A DNA stretch of 34,680 nucleotides. It comes from Bacteroidales bacterium. GTDB taxonomy: Bacteria > Bacteroidota > Bacteroidia > Bacteroidales > UBA1402. Within the stretch, counting starts at the first letter, position 1, and each line of letters opens with the position of its first letter. Both the position numbers and the translations under genes were made by a program. The stretch covers positions 1 through 34,680 of the forward strand of contig JAAYBL010000111.1 of the NCBI GenBank assembly GCA_012718945.1, in the 5' to 3' direction. Below are positions 1 through 7,767 of the stretch, in pieces. A model generated the notes under the pieces. The model saw nothing but the letters and a program-made list of their open reading frames with translations, did not search any database and was not told the origin of the DNA.

Positions 1-1
1 C

Positions 2-583
2 CTGTCCAACATCGATGACCAAGGTTTGAGAGCAAAAGCCGGAACAGAGGGGCGTATCACTTTCCCGCAGGGCATACCCTTCAATACCCCTGGCGATAGT
101 CTGTCACCCAATGCCATCCTGACCACCCTGTGGGACAATTATCCCGATACGGTCACCCTGCCCTTGAGCGGCAAGGCCTCCAGACTGTATCTGCTGGTGG
201 CAGCCTCCACTTACCACATGCAGGCCCATGTTCTCAACGGTAGCCTGGAAGTAACCTATGCCGATGGCAGTACGGAAACGCTGGAATTGATCTTGCCCGA
301 CAATTTGTTGCCCCTGGATCAGGACCTCTTTGTGGATGACTTTGCGTTCACGATGGGCCAACCCAAGCCGTGGCGCATCCGTCTCAAAACCGGCGACATG
401 ATGCGGTATCCCATGGCTGAATTAGGCTTAAAGATGTCCAACGACCCCATCACCGTGGATGGCGGTATGGCTACCCTCCTGGACATGGTGCTCGATCCTG
501 CCAAACCCTTGCGCTCCCTCACCTTGAGAACCACAGCCAACGAGGTGATTATCGGGCTGATGGGAGCGACCTTGGTCCGGTAA
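2..583 (+). CDS. C-terminal part of a DUF4450-like or carbohydrate-associated protein (5' partial)
   Basis: The reading frame is open from the first bases of the window, so this is the 3' end of a longer gene that begins to the left. The TTG at 26 is unlikely to be the true start. The visible 194 residues look like a beta-rich domain with no membrane segment. The segments LYLLVAASTYHMQ, VTYADGSTETLEL and LDQDLFVDDFAF recall the C-terminal beta-sandwich of large secreted Bacteroidota proteins of the DUF4450 / glycoside-hydrolase-like kind. That assignment is from memory of the pattern and is tentative. No catalytic residues can be assigned from the fragment. A 12-bp perfect hairpin follows immediately after the stop codon. 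Confidence 0.55.
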   Translation: MSNIDDQGLRAKAGTEGRITFPQGIPFNTPGDSLSPNAILTTLWDNYPDTVTLPLSGKASRLYLLVAASTYHMQAHVLNGSLEVTYADGSTETLELILPDNLLPLDQDLFVDDFAFTMGQPKPWRIRLKTGDMMRYPMAELGLKMSNDPITVDGGMATLLDMVLDPAKPLRSLTLRTTANEVIIGLMGATLVR

Positions 584-614
584 AGTGATGCCAACTCGCA
601 GGGTTGGCATCACT
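584..614 (+). terminator. Hairpin after the first gene
   Basis: Perfect 12-bp inverted repeat AGTGATGCCAAC (584-595) / GTTGGCATCACT (603-614) with a 7-nt loop, beginning one base after the stop codon. It is followed by GAAAAAAGG rather than a T-run, so it is a probable but atypical terminator or a 3'-end stabilising hairpin. Confidence 0.6.
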
Positions 615-650
615 GAAAAAAGGAGGAATTAGGCAACACGACCAAAGTTA

Positions 651-662
651 CCCCCCCCCCCC
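651..662. repeat. Homopolymeric C12 tract
   Basis: Twelve consecutive C residues between the first gene and the AAA ATPase gene, about 118 bp upstream of the ATPase start. Tracts of this length are prone to slippage in replication and in sequencing. The last C is also the first base of the first short repeat upstream of the ATPase. Confidence 0.9.
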
Positions 663-736
663 TCTGTGACAGAAAACCACAATTACACCCCTGCTTTGGT
701 ACATAAAATTGGAAAAATATACCCTACTTTGTAACA
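662..736 (+). promoter_or_regulatory. Three short direct repeats, 32-33 bp apart, upstream of ATPase 1
   Basis: Related 10-mers CTCTGTGACA (662-671), CTTTGGTACA (694-703) and CTTTGTAACA (727-736) lie at intervals of 32 and 33 bp. The second and third are each preceded by CCCTG or CCCTA. A -7-like TATCTTTG lies at 744-751, between the last repeat and the ATG at 780, but no good -33 element sits 19-21 bp ahead of it. The first copy is the weakest. The arrangement suggests phased binding sites for a regulator. Confidence 0.5.
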
Positions 737-779
737 AAACCCATATCTTTGGCCTATTAAATCCATAAACACACTGAGT

Positions 780-2114
780 ATGTTTGAACGGAATGCCCTT
801 TTGGCATTAAGGCGCTGGGCCAATCAAGAGCGGCGAAAGCCGCTGATTATTAGGGGAGCCAGGCAAGTGGGGAAGACGACATTGGTTGATTCCTTTTCAA
901 AAGAGTTTGAAAACTACTTGTATTTGAACCTTGAAAGGAATCCCAGCGCTATTGCACTGTTTGAAAATGAGAAACCCATTGATGATGTTATAGCAGACAT
1001 CCATTTGTACTGTAACTTGGAAAAAAAGGGAGGTAGGACCCTGCTGTTTATTGACGAGATACAGCAATCAAAAGTAGCCATCGCTAAATTGAGGTATTTT
1101 TACGAATCCAATATCCCAACCTTGTTTGTTGTGGCAGCAGGGTCTTTATTGGAGTCAATGCTGAGCAAAGATATTTCTTTTCCTGTTGGGCGGGTTGAAT
1201 ATCTCCCCTTGCGCCCGTGTACATTTAATGAGTTTCTAAGGGCTATAGGAGAATCATCGTTAGAGAAAGCGTTGACTCAACAGCTATTGCCTGAAGCACT
1301 TCACGATAAAGCGATGCGCTTGTTCAACACCTTTACGCTCATTGGAGGAATGCCGGAAGTGGTTGCCCATTATGCGGCTAATAAAGATTTTGTGGCATTG
1401 AACTATATCTATGAAAGTCTTCTGACTAGTTACAGAGATGATGTTGAGAAATATGCCCGCAACGAACAAATCAGAAATCAGATACGTTTTGTGCTCCAGG
1501 AGGGTTGGAAGCATACAGCTGAACGCATCACCTTGTCAGGTTTTGCAGGTTCCCCATATCGGTCAAGGGAGATGGGTGAGGCCTTTAGAACGCTTGAGAA
1601 AACATTCCTTTTAGAGCTCTGCTACCCAACTTCCGATGTGCTTGTCCCTTTCATGAAGGATATGAAACGCGCACCAAAGTTACTGTGGCTTGATTGTGGT
1701 TTGGTTAACTATGCAGCGGCCATTCAACGGGAAGTGTTTGGCTCAACAGACATTTTGGATGCATGGAGAGGAAGAATTGCTGAGCAAATGGTAGGCCAGG
1801 AGTTGCTGGCCCTGGATAATCGGGTTTCTGCGCAACGTGTATTCTGGGTGCGGAACAAGAAAGGGTCGGAGGCAGAAGTGGACTTCTTGTGGCAACAAGG
1901 TCATAAACTACTGCCCATTGAGGTTAAATCTGGCCATAACGCGAAATTGAAATCGCTGCATGTTTTTATGGAACATTCAAACCAATCTATAGCCATTCGT
2001 GTATGGTCTCAGCCCTTTTCCATCGACCAGGTTCAAACGGTTGGTGGTAAGTCGTTTACGCTGTATAACATCCCCTTTTATTACGTTGGTCAACTGGATA
2101 GATTAATCCACTAA
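780..2114 (+). CDS. AAA ATPase with C-terminal DUF4143 / nuclease-like domain (ATPase 1)
   Basis: 444 residues, a usual length for the AAA_14-DUF4143 family. The Walker A motif GARQVGKTT starts at residue 26 and the Walker B segment LLFIDEIQQ has D92 and E93. The C-terminal part contains LLWLDCGLVNYA, typical of DUF4143, and ends with a PD-(D/E)XK-like pattern: D368 in AEVDFLW, then E381 and K383 in PIEVKSG. Members are common, often multicopy, in Bacteroidota and archaea. Their cellular role is not established, so nucleic-acid processing is only an inference from the motif. It is the first of three such genes in this window and has phased repeats upstream. Its 3' end overlaps the convergent patatin gene by 12 bp. 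Confidence 0.9.
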   Translation: MFERNALLALRRWANQERRKPLIIRGARQVGKTTLVDSFSKEFENYLYLNLERNPSAIALFENEKPIDDVIADIHLYCNLEKKGGRTLLFIDEIQQSKVAIAKLRYFYESNIPTLFVVAAGSLLESMLSKDISFPVGRVEYLPLRPCTFNEFLRAIGESSLEKALTQQLLPEALHDKAMRLFNTFTLIGGMPEVVAHYAANKDFVALNYIYESLLTSYRDDVEKYARNEQIRNQIRFVLQEGWKHTAERITLSGFAGSPYRSREMGEAFRTLEKTFLLELCYPTSDVLVPFMKDMKRAPKLLWLDCGLVNYAAAIQREVFGSTDILDAWRGRIAEQMVGQELLALDNRVSAQRVFWVRNKKGSEAEVDFLWQQGHKLLPIEVKSGHNAKLKSLHVFMEHSNQSIAIRVWSQPFSIDQVQTVGGKSFTLYNIPFYYVGQLDRLIH

Positions 2115-2963
2115 TATAGATCGTAACTGTGGTAAAACGGCTTTAAAATAGGATTGGGCTTCCTTGTAGCCGATTTTGTAGATCTGTTCGTAGGCGTCGA
2201 ACCGAAATTCATGATACTTGCCAACCACCGGTGGTTCGATGAGTATATCGCAAAGGCTGCGCCCTTCCTGCGAAAGTACGTGCTGCACCCCTCTGATGGT
2301 CGATGTGATGGCGTCCACGGGGCGTTTCATGGAGGTAGGAGCGTTGAAGGGAAGTACATCAACCCCGATGATGGCCCTGCAAAGAGGCTTGAGGGGTTGA
2401 GCCGGTAGATTGTTCAAGACCCCGCCATCCAGGTAAAACACCCCATTACGCTCATAGGCCTCGAAAACGCCGGGAATGCTGGCTGAAGCCGACACCCAGG
2501 AACAAAGGTTTTTTCCCTTCTCCTTGATTTCCCATTGCATGGTATTGAGGTTGACCACGCAAATCATCATTTTTTTTGGTAACCCTTCAAAACTGTTGTG
2601 AGGAATGACTTCCTTGATCAACGCCCTGACAGTGCCGTGAGTTGAAAACCCCGATTTCCAGAACGAGGGTTTGAAACGCATCAGTTTGGAAACCAAATAT
2701 AATTTGTCGGCTTTGATGATTTGCAGCATTTCTTCCGGTTGTATACCGGCTGCGTACAGCGTGCCAACAATAGCGCCCATGCTGGACCCGGCGATAACTT
2801 CGGGCACTATGTTCAGTTCCTGCAGGGCTTGCAATACCCCGATGTGGGCAAAACCCAAAGCTCCACCACCGCTTAGGCAAAGGCCCAGTGGTTTACGCTC
2901 TGTTGAGGCTGTTTGGCTTGAGGCATTCTGTGATGCCGATTCCACTGCGTTGGTTGTTTCCAT
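2103..2963 (-). CDS. Patatin-like phospholipase / esterase (RssA-type)
   Basis: 286 residues with all the expected patatin motifs. The oxyanion-hole glycine segment GGGALG is at residues 32-37, the nucleophile elbow GSSMG has Ser61, and the catalytic Asp179 lies in YLDGGVLNNLPAQP. Proteins of this family hydrolyse acyl esters with a Ser-Asp dyad. This one has no convincing signal peptide (its first 25 residues are polar), so it is probably cytoplasmic and resembles short RssA-type proteins rather than the secreted T9SS-linked long patatins. Its stop region overlaps the convergent ATPase gene by 12 bp. A -7 element (TATCTTTG on the minus strand, 3002-3009) about 38 bp upstream supports the ATG at 2963. 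Confidence 0.92.
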   Translation of the reverse strand: METTNAVESASQNASSQTASTERKPLGLCLSGGGALGFAHIGVLQALQELNIVPEVIAGSSMGAIVGTLYAAGIQPEEMLQIIKADKLYLVSKLMRFKPSFWKSGFSTHGTVRALIKEVIPHNSFEGLPKKMMICVVNLNTMQWEIKEKGKNLCSWVSASASIPGVFEAYERNGVFYLDGGVLNNLPAQPLKPLCRAIIGVDVLPFNAPTSMKRPVDAITSTIRGVQHVLSQEGRSLCDILIEPPVVGKYHEFRFDAYEQIYKIGYKEAQSYFKAVLPQLRSILVD

Positions 2964-3001
2964 GGTTGTTGATGCTGTCTAAGTTGGGTGCTGTCCTTTC
3001 A

Positions 3002-3009
3002 CAAAGATA
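3002..3009 (-). promoter_or_regulatory. Promoter -7 element of the patatin gene
   Basis: Minus-strand TATCTTTG matches the Bacteroidota TAnnTTTG consensus and lies 38 bp before the ATG at 2963. No clear -33 TTTG was found at the usual 19-21 bp spacing. Confidence 0.55.
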
Positions 3010-3075
3010 AAAGAATCCACGACGTATTGAAGTAGAAAAGTTGCAAAAACGCAGCGACAAACACAAAGAAAGCCC

Positions 3076-3083
3076 TACCTTTG
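3076..3083 (+). promoter_or_regulatory. Promoter -7 element of the Nudix gene
   Basis: TACCTTTG matches TAnnTTTG and lies 21 bp before the ATG at 3105, implying a very short leader. No clear -33 element is visible. Confidence 0.5.
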
Positions 3084-3104
3084 CAGGCGAAGTAAAAACC
3101 CTCA

Positions 3105-3623
3105 ATGAGTACGTACCTGCCGTTGGTGGACGAAAAAGGCCACATCATCGGAAGAGCCACCAGAGAGACCTGTCATTCAGGCAGTTTCCTGCTGCATCCC
3201 GTGGTACACCTGCACGTTTTCAACCAGCAGGGTCTACTTTACCTCCAAAAACGAGCCGAAACAAAAGATATCCAACCTGGCAAGTGGGATACTTCCGTGG
3301 GCGGTCATGTGGACGAAGGTGAAAGCATAGAAACGGCTCTACTCAGAGAAGCTGAGGAGGAACTTGGTTTGACCAACATCCAACCCTGTTTTTTATTTTC
3401 ATATCCCTTCCGTTCACCGGTAGAGTACGAGCTTGTTCACACGTATTACCTTTGTACGGACCAAATGCCAAATCCCGATCCTGAAGAGATCAGCGAAGGG
3501 CGTTTTTGGACAAGGGAAGCCATCCTTTCTAGCCTGGGTGACAATTTGTTCACCCCCAATTTTGAGTCGGAAATCCGTTGGGTTTTCGACTGCTTGGATG
3601 GTGCGACAAACCAAATAAAATGA
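3105..3623 (+). CDS. Nudix hydrolase (IDI/YfcD-like)
   Basis: 172 residues. A full Nudix box (GX5EX7REUXEEXGU) runs from G67 to L89 with E73, R81, E82, E85 and E86 in place, so metal-dependent hydrolysis of a nucleoside-diphosphate-linked substrate is expected. The flanking segments (GRATRETCHSGSFLLHPVVH before the box, LVHTYYLCTD after it) resemble the YfcD / type 1 isopentenyl-diphosphate isomerase branch. The substrate cannot be read from the sequence. A short leader with a -7 element precedes it. The DUF1846 gene follows in the same direction after 42 bp and may be co-transcribed. Confidence 0.9.
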   Translation: MSTYLPLVDEKGHIIGRATRETCHSGSFLLHPVVHLHVFNQQGLLYLQKRAETKDIQPGKWDTSVGGHVDEGESIETALLREAEEELGLTNIQPCFLFSYPFRSPVEYELVHTYYLCTDQMPNPDPEEISEGRFWTREAILSSLGDNLFTPNFESEIRWVFDCLDGATNQIK

Positions 3624-3665
3624 TTACTATTGCATCGAATTTCGCTTACTGAAGACTCAACACAT

Positions 3666-5189
3666 ATGGAAGCCCCCAACCGCATTGGATTTGACAACGA
3701 AAAATACCTGCAGGAACAAACTGCAGCCATCCTCGAGCGCGTAAACCGCTTCAACGACAAACTTTACCTGGAGTTTGGCGGCAAGATTCTCTTCGATTAT
3801 CACGCTGCCAGGGTGCTCCCGGGCTTTGATCCCAATGTCAAAATGCGTCTGTTGCAGCTGCTCAAGGATAAAATTGACGTGATCCTGTGTATACATGCCG
3901 GCGCTATTGAACGCAAGAAGATCAGGGCCGATTTTGGCATTTCCTACGACAACGACGCCCTTAAGACCATCGACGATTTCAGGGAATGGGGCATCAATAT
4001 CACCGCCATCGTTATAACCCGCTATGAAAACCAGGCTGCGGCCAAAGCCTTCAAGAGCCGCCTGGAACAACGGGGCATCAAAGTCTACACCCATTACCCC
4101 ATCAGTGGTTATCCCACCGATGTTGAAACCATTGTTAGCGACCAGGGGTATGGTGTCAACGAACACATCAAGACCACCAAACCCATCGTGGTCGTTACCG
4201 GTCCCGGCCCTGGCAGCGGTAAGCTGGCTACTTGCCTCAACAACCTTTACCACGAATATAAAAGCGGTATTAAGGCTGGTTACGCCAAGTTCGAAACCTT
4301 CCCCATCTGGGACCTTCCTGTTGATCACATGGCCAATATAGCCTACGAAGCAGCCACGGTTGACCTCAAAGACAAGGTCATGATTGATGAGCATCACCTG
4401 AAATACTATCATCAGAAGGTGGTGAATTACAATCGTGACATTGAGGCTTTCAACCTGCTCAAACGGGTGCTGGAAAAAATCACCGGCGGCGAATCCATGT
4501 ACCATTCTCCTACGGATATGGGTGTGAACAGGATCAGTGCCGGTATCGTGAACGACGCCATTATTTCTGAGGCCTCTCGCCAGGAAATTATCCGTCGGTA
4601 TTTCAGGGCTGCCGTTGACTATGCCTCTGGTTATGTGGACAAGGAAACCCTAAAGCGGGCTGCCCGTATTATGAATAAGGTGGGTGCCAAAGTGGAAGAT
4701 AGGGCAGTCGTACTCCCTGCCAGGGCTGCCGCCAAGGAAGCTGAGGCAACGGGCAAAGGCAACGCTGGTGTGTACTGTGGTGCTTCCATTCAACTGCACG
4801 ACGGCACGCTCGTTGTCGGCAAGAATTCTGCCTTGATGCACGCTGCGTCAAGCATGATCCTCAACGCTACCAAATACCTGGCTGGCCTGCCGGATGCCCT
4901 TCAGTTGATTCCTGAAAGCATCATCGACTCGGTAACCTTCCTAAAGAAAGATATTCTGAACAGCAAGATGGTGAGCCTCGACCTGGATGAAACGTTGATC
5001 GCATTGAGCATCAGCGCCTTGTCTAATCCTGCCGCCAAGATGGCCATGGAAAAGCTGACGCTGCTCAGGGATTGTGAAGTTCATCTTACGCACATACCCA
5101 CTCCAGGAGACGACGCAGGTTTGCGCAAACTGGATGTCAACGCCACGTCAGAACCCGAATTTGCGGGTAAGAATCTGTTTGTGAGTTAA
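3666..5189 (+). CDS. DUF1846 family protein
   Basis: 507 residues from the ATG at 3666, which is preferred because the protein then begins with MEAPNRIGFDNEKYLQEQ, typical of the family; an upstream in-frame start at 3630 would add 12 unconvincing residues. The sequence is full length and soluble, with GPGPGSGKLATCLNNLYHEY near residue 180. This is a glycine-rich, P-loop-like segment, but it is not a strict Walker A. Family members are conserved in anaerobes and Firmicutes/Bacteroidota; structures exist but no biochemical role is settled as far as I know. It ends 6 bp from the convergent ATPase 2 stop codon, so no terminator fits between them. Confidence 0.88.
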   Translation: MEAPNRIGFDNEKYLQEQTAAILERVNRFNDKLYLEFGGKILFDYHAARVLPGFDPNVKMRLLQLLKDKIDVILCIHAGAIERKKIRADFGISYDNDALKTIDDFREWGINITAIVITRYENQAAAKAFKSRLEQRGIKVYTHYPISGYPTDVETIVSDQGYGVNEHIKTTKPIVVVTGPGPGSGKLATCLNNLYHEYKSGIKAGYAKFETFPIWDLPVDHMANIAYEAATVDLKDKVMIDEHHLKYYHQKVVNYNRDIEAFNLLKRVLEKITGGESMYHSPTDMGVNRISAGIVNDAIISEASRQEIIRRYFRAAVDYASGYVDKETLKRAARIMNKVGAKVEDRAVVLPARAAAKEAEATGKGNAGVYCGASIQLHDGTLVVGKNSALMHAASSMILNATKYLAGLPDALQLIPESIIDSVTFLKKDILNSKMVSLDLDETLIALSISALSNPAAKMAMEKLTLLRDCEVHLTHIPTPGDDAGLRKLDVNATSEPEFAGKNLFVS

Positions 5190-5195
5190 GGGGTG

Positions 5196-6566
5196 TTAAA
5201 GCAGTGGTGTCATGTAAATGGGCAAATAAACGACACCCTCGTCTACTTTTAGGTCTTTGTCATGTATCACATAAGGTGTGGAAAGATGGTTGGCGTATTT
5301 GGCCAAGCATTTTTTAAGTGAGGTAAGGCTATAGTTGCTGCCCGATTTTACTTCAATGGGAGAAATGTTGTGACGGCTGGTCGTGATGGACTTTGCAATC
5401 AGAAAGTCAATTTCCATGCGGTCTTCGGTTTTGGTTCTGGAACTGTTACTATAGAAATAAAGTTTATGACCGGAAGCGCGGAGCATTTGGGCTACACTAT
5501 TTTCTACCAGCATACCTTCGTTCACTTCTAATTTGCCGAACATTAACTTCCGATAAAGATCGCTGTTCATGAGACCTCGTTCGTCAAACGAATGACTGAT
5601 GAGCAGTCCAGTGTCACCCATATAGCATTTTAGAGTGGTTCTCTCTTCGTTGAGTTTTAACCCGATGCTCGGCTCGGTTGCATTATAGCAACAATTGATG
5701 ATTTTTGCATCACTCAGCCAAAAAAACGCCTGTGAATAGTCTCGCATTCGTGCTTCGTCCTGCAGAGCCGAGAGACGGAACTTCTTTTCATGTTTCTGTA
5801 GTTGGCCGGGAATTTCTTCAAAAATGGCTGTCACCTTGGTTTCTTGGTTGTCGGCATAGTGACGAATATCATTACGATAAAGGGCTAGAATGTCACGCTT
5901 CACTTCGTCCACTTTATCAAAATTTCGGGTTTCACTATACGTTGCTACGGCTTGCGGCATGCCTCCCACAATGAGGTATTGCCGGAAATAATCCATTGCC
6001 CTCCTGTGGAAGGTGCCCATCGGCTGACGTTTTTCAAATTGACTGTTGATATAGGGCATCATCATCTTGTCACCCATTGCCCAAAGGAATTCTTCAAAGT
6101 CCATGGGAAACATCTCAATAGCGTGTTCTTCTGATGGTAACAGAATGCCCTTCACATTCTTCCTGATGGAGATAAGCGAACCGGTTTCAATGTAATCATA
6201 TCGATGATCGGCCACCAGGTGTTTGATGCTTGCACGGGCTCTAGGGCAAAACTGTACTTCATCAAAGACAATCAGTGAATGCGCTTCCTCGCCATGGGAT
6301 TTCCGCGGCGTGAGTTTTTGTTTGAAATAGAGCTCAAGATTCAAGAACAGGGTATCAAGGTCATCCAAATAGAGATTGAAGAACTCCATCACTTGAGGAT
6401 TCACTTTACTAAAGTCGATAACAATATGGGAATCATACTCCTTTTGGGCAAAAGTCTCAATGATATAGCTTTTTCCAATACGTCTGGCTACCTCTATCAA
6501 GAGAGCAACATCACCCTTGCGTTCTTGCTTCCATTCGAGCAATTTTTGATAGATTTTTCGCTTCAT
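5196..6566 (-). CDS. AAA ATPase with DUF4143 domain, altered Walker A (ATPase 2)
   Basis: 456 residues of the AAA_14-DUF4143 type. Where relatives have GARRxGKS, this protein reads VARRIGKS: the first Walker A glycine is Val26, encoded GTA, one base change from GGA. Lys32 and Ser33 are kept, as are the Walker B D102 and E103 (LIVFDEVQF). The C-terminal nuclease-like motif is present: D387 in MEIDFL, then E405 and K407 in PIEVKSG. No frameshift interrupts the frame, so the gene is either functional with reduced nucleotide binding or an early pseudogene. Three precisely spaced repeats lie upstream. It lies downstream of gldL in the same direction, separated by 158 bp, and is probably transcribed separately. 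Confidence 0.9.
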   Translation of the reverse strand: MKRKIYQKLLEWKQERKGDVALLIEVARRIGKSYIIETFAQKEYDSHIVIDFSKVNPQVMEFFNLYLDDLDTLFLNLELYFKQKLTPRKSHGEEAHSLIVFDEVQFCPRARASIKHLVADHRYDYIETGSLISIRKNVKGILLPSEEHAIEMFPMDFEEFLWAMGDKMMMPYINSQFEKRQPMGTFHRRAMDYFRQYLIVGGMPQAVATYSETRNFDKVDEVKRDILALYRNDIRHYADNQETKVTAIFEEIPGQLQKHEKKFRLSALQDEARMRDYSQAFFWLSDAKIINCCYNATEPSIGLKLNEERTTLKCYMGDTGLLISHSFDERGLMNSDLYRKLMFGKLEVNEGMLVENSVAQMLRASGHKLYFYSNSSRTKTEDRMEIDFLIAKSITTSRHNISPIEVKSGSNYSLTSLKKCLAKYANHLSTPYVIHDKDLKVDEGVVYLPIYMTPLL

Positions 6567-6575
6567 AACAGGACG

Positions 6576-6658
6576 ATATGCACCTTTTCAAGGTTTTTAG
6601 ATGGTTGAATACTCCCCTTTTCAAGACTTATTATGGCGTAAATATACACCTTTTCATT
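6576..6658 (-). promoter_or_regulatory. Three 17-bp repeats at exact 33-bp spacing upstream of ATPase 2
   Basis: On the plus strand the copies are ATATGCACCTTTTCAAG (6576-6592), ATACTCCCCTTTTCAAG (6609-6625) and ATATACACCTTTTCATT (6642-6658). All share CCTTTTCA, and the period is exactly 33 bp. The distal copy overlaps a near-consensus -7 element (TATATTTA on the minus strand, 6639-6646). The array ends 10 bp before the ATPase ATG, so at least the proximal copies would lie in the leader transcript or cover the promoter. This strongly suggests binding sites on one face of the helix. Confidence 0.75.
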
Positions 6659-6724
6659 AAAATATACGGTAGTTGTGCGTATTATTTGCTAAATAAAGAA
6701 GTATTGAAGACGTTTGGGAATCAA

Positions 6725-7717
6725 TTACGACCGTTTTACCTTAAGCTCTTTGGCCACGCCAGCGTAATGTTTGTTGAGTGCGGCCAGGTGTTCGTTTAAT
6801 TCGGCTACCTGTTGCCTGTACTTCTTGGATTCCAGTGAAGCGACCACCAGCTCCCGCAGGTAATCGTTCTCTTCGCGGCGTTGCTGAGCATACACGGTGT
6901 TGAGGTTGGCCAGCATTTTGGTCAGATGGCCCATCTCGTCTCTGTAGGCCGATGCTTCCTTTTCAATGATAGACAGTGACTTGGCTACACCCGTATATTT
7001 GAAGAGGGTTCTTTCTGTCACCTTGGTAATCACTTCCTCATAAGTCTTCGACAACCTACCCAGCGATTCGTCGGCTGCTCGTATGGTTTCGACGTAGCTT
7101 TGCGAGGCTTCGCTCACATTACCTACGGCTTCCATGTTTGACAAGGATTCGCCCAGTTTATGAAGGCCCCGGCCAAACTCGCTGAGCAGGTCGGGGGAAA
7201 TATCGGCTTGCATCAAGAGGTCGTCCAGGTGGGCCAGCGCCATGGTACTGCCTGATCCTTGAGGCATAGCTCCCGATGGCAGCATGCCTCCTTGTCCGTA
7301 CCCAAAGCCACTTACGGGTTCGCCGCCGCTGAAATACAGTCCTGGAGGGCCTCCGGCAGGGACGCCTGCTGCGCCTTCCTGAGGGATGATGGCACCATAA
7401 CTGCCACCGCCTCCTCCGTAGCCGCCTCCTCCGTTGCCGCCTCCTCCGTAGCCTCCGCCTCCACCTTGTCCGTGGGCGGCTCCTTGACCGGCCCCTTCAG
7501 CATGGTGTTCGGGTTCTTCTGGTTGGGCATCGAAAGCGAAGAAGAAGAAAATGATGGCCTCGGTGAACAAACCGGTCGACAACATGATACTAGCCCCGGG
7601 CCAGTGCTCAATTTTGAACAAGGCTCCTACAACGACAATAGAAGCTCCGATACCGTATAGACGGGTCAGGAACTTCTTAAAAACCTTGCCTTGTACGAGT
7701 TGCTCTAGTTTGTTCAT
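6725..7717 (-). CDS. gldL: GldL/PorL, type IX secretion motor inner-membrane subunit
   Basis: 330 residues. Two membrane helices lie near the N-terminus (about residues 22-37 and 43-62). GALFKIEHWPGAS sits between them and TEAIIFFFFAF in the second; Glu53 corresponds to the conserved proton-path glutamate of GldL. GldL forms a pentameric ring around a GldM dimer and uses the proton-motive force to drive type IX secretion and, in gliding species, motility. After the membrane part comes a Gly/Pro-rich linker (about residues 72-155) and a long, probably coiled-coil cytoplasmic tail. It is longer than the roughly 215-residue gliding-bacterium form and closer to PorL in length. It follows gldM by 50 bp on the same strand, the reverse of the usual L-then-M order. 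Confidence 0.93.
   Translation of the reverse strand: MNKLEQLVQGKVFKKFLTRLYGIGASIVVVGALFKIEHWPGASIMLSTGLFTEAIIFFFFAFDAQPEEPEHHAEGAGQGAAHGQGGGGGYGGGGNGGGGYGGGGGSYGAIIPQEGAAGVPAGGPPGLYFSGGEPVSGFGYGQGGMLPSGAMPQGSGSTMALAHLDDLLMQADISPDLLSEFGRGLHKLGESLSNMEAVGNVSEASQSYVETIRAADESLGRLSKTYEEVITKVTERTLFKYTGVAKSLSIIEKEASAYRDEMGHLTKMLANLNTVYAQQRREENDYLRELVVASLESKKYRQQVAELNEHLAALNKHYAGVAKELKVKRS
7390..7475 (-). repeat. Tandem Gly-rich codon repeats inside gldL
   Basis: Repeats of the type GCCGCCTCCTCCGTA on the plus strand encode runs of GGGGY/GGGGN in the linker that follows the GldL membrane helices. The copy number could vary by slippage without breaking the frame, because the units are multiples of three. 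Confidence 0.7.
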
Positions 7718-7767
7718 CCTTATCGGTTAGTATACTACTTGCGTCGTATGACTGTTTTATGAATCGT

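Noticed and set aside
3657-4505. Open frame of 282 codons on the minus strand
   Set aside because: It lies wholly antisense to the DUF1846 gene, has no family resemblance, and is explained by the codon bias of the real gene.
6576-6658. Possible mini CRISPR array
   Set aside because: Only three short imperfect units with a 33-bp period, no cas genes, and a position immediately before a start codon. Regulatory sites are a better explanation.
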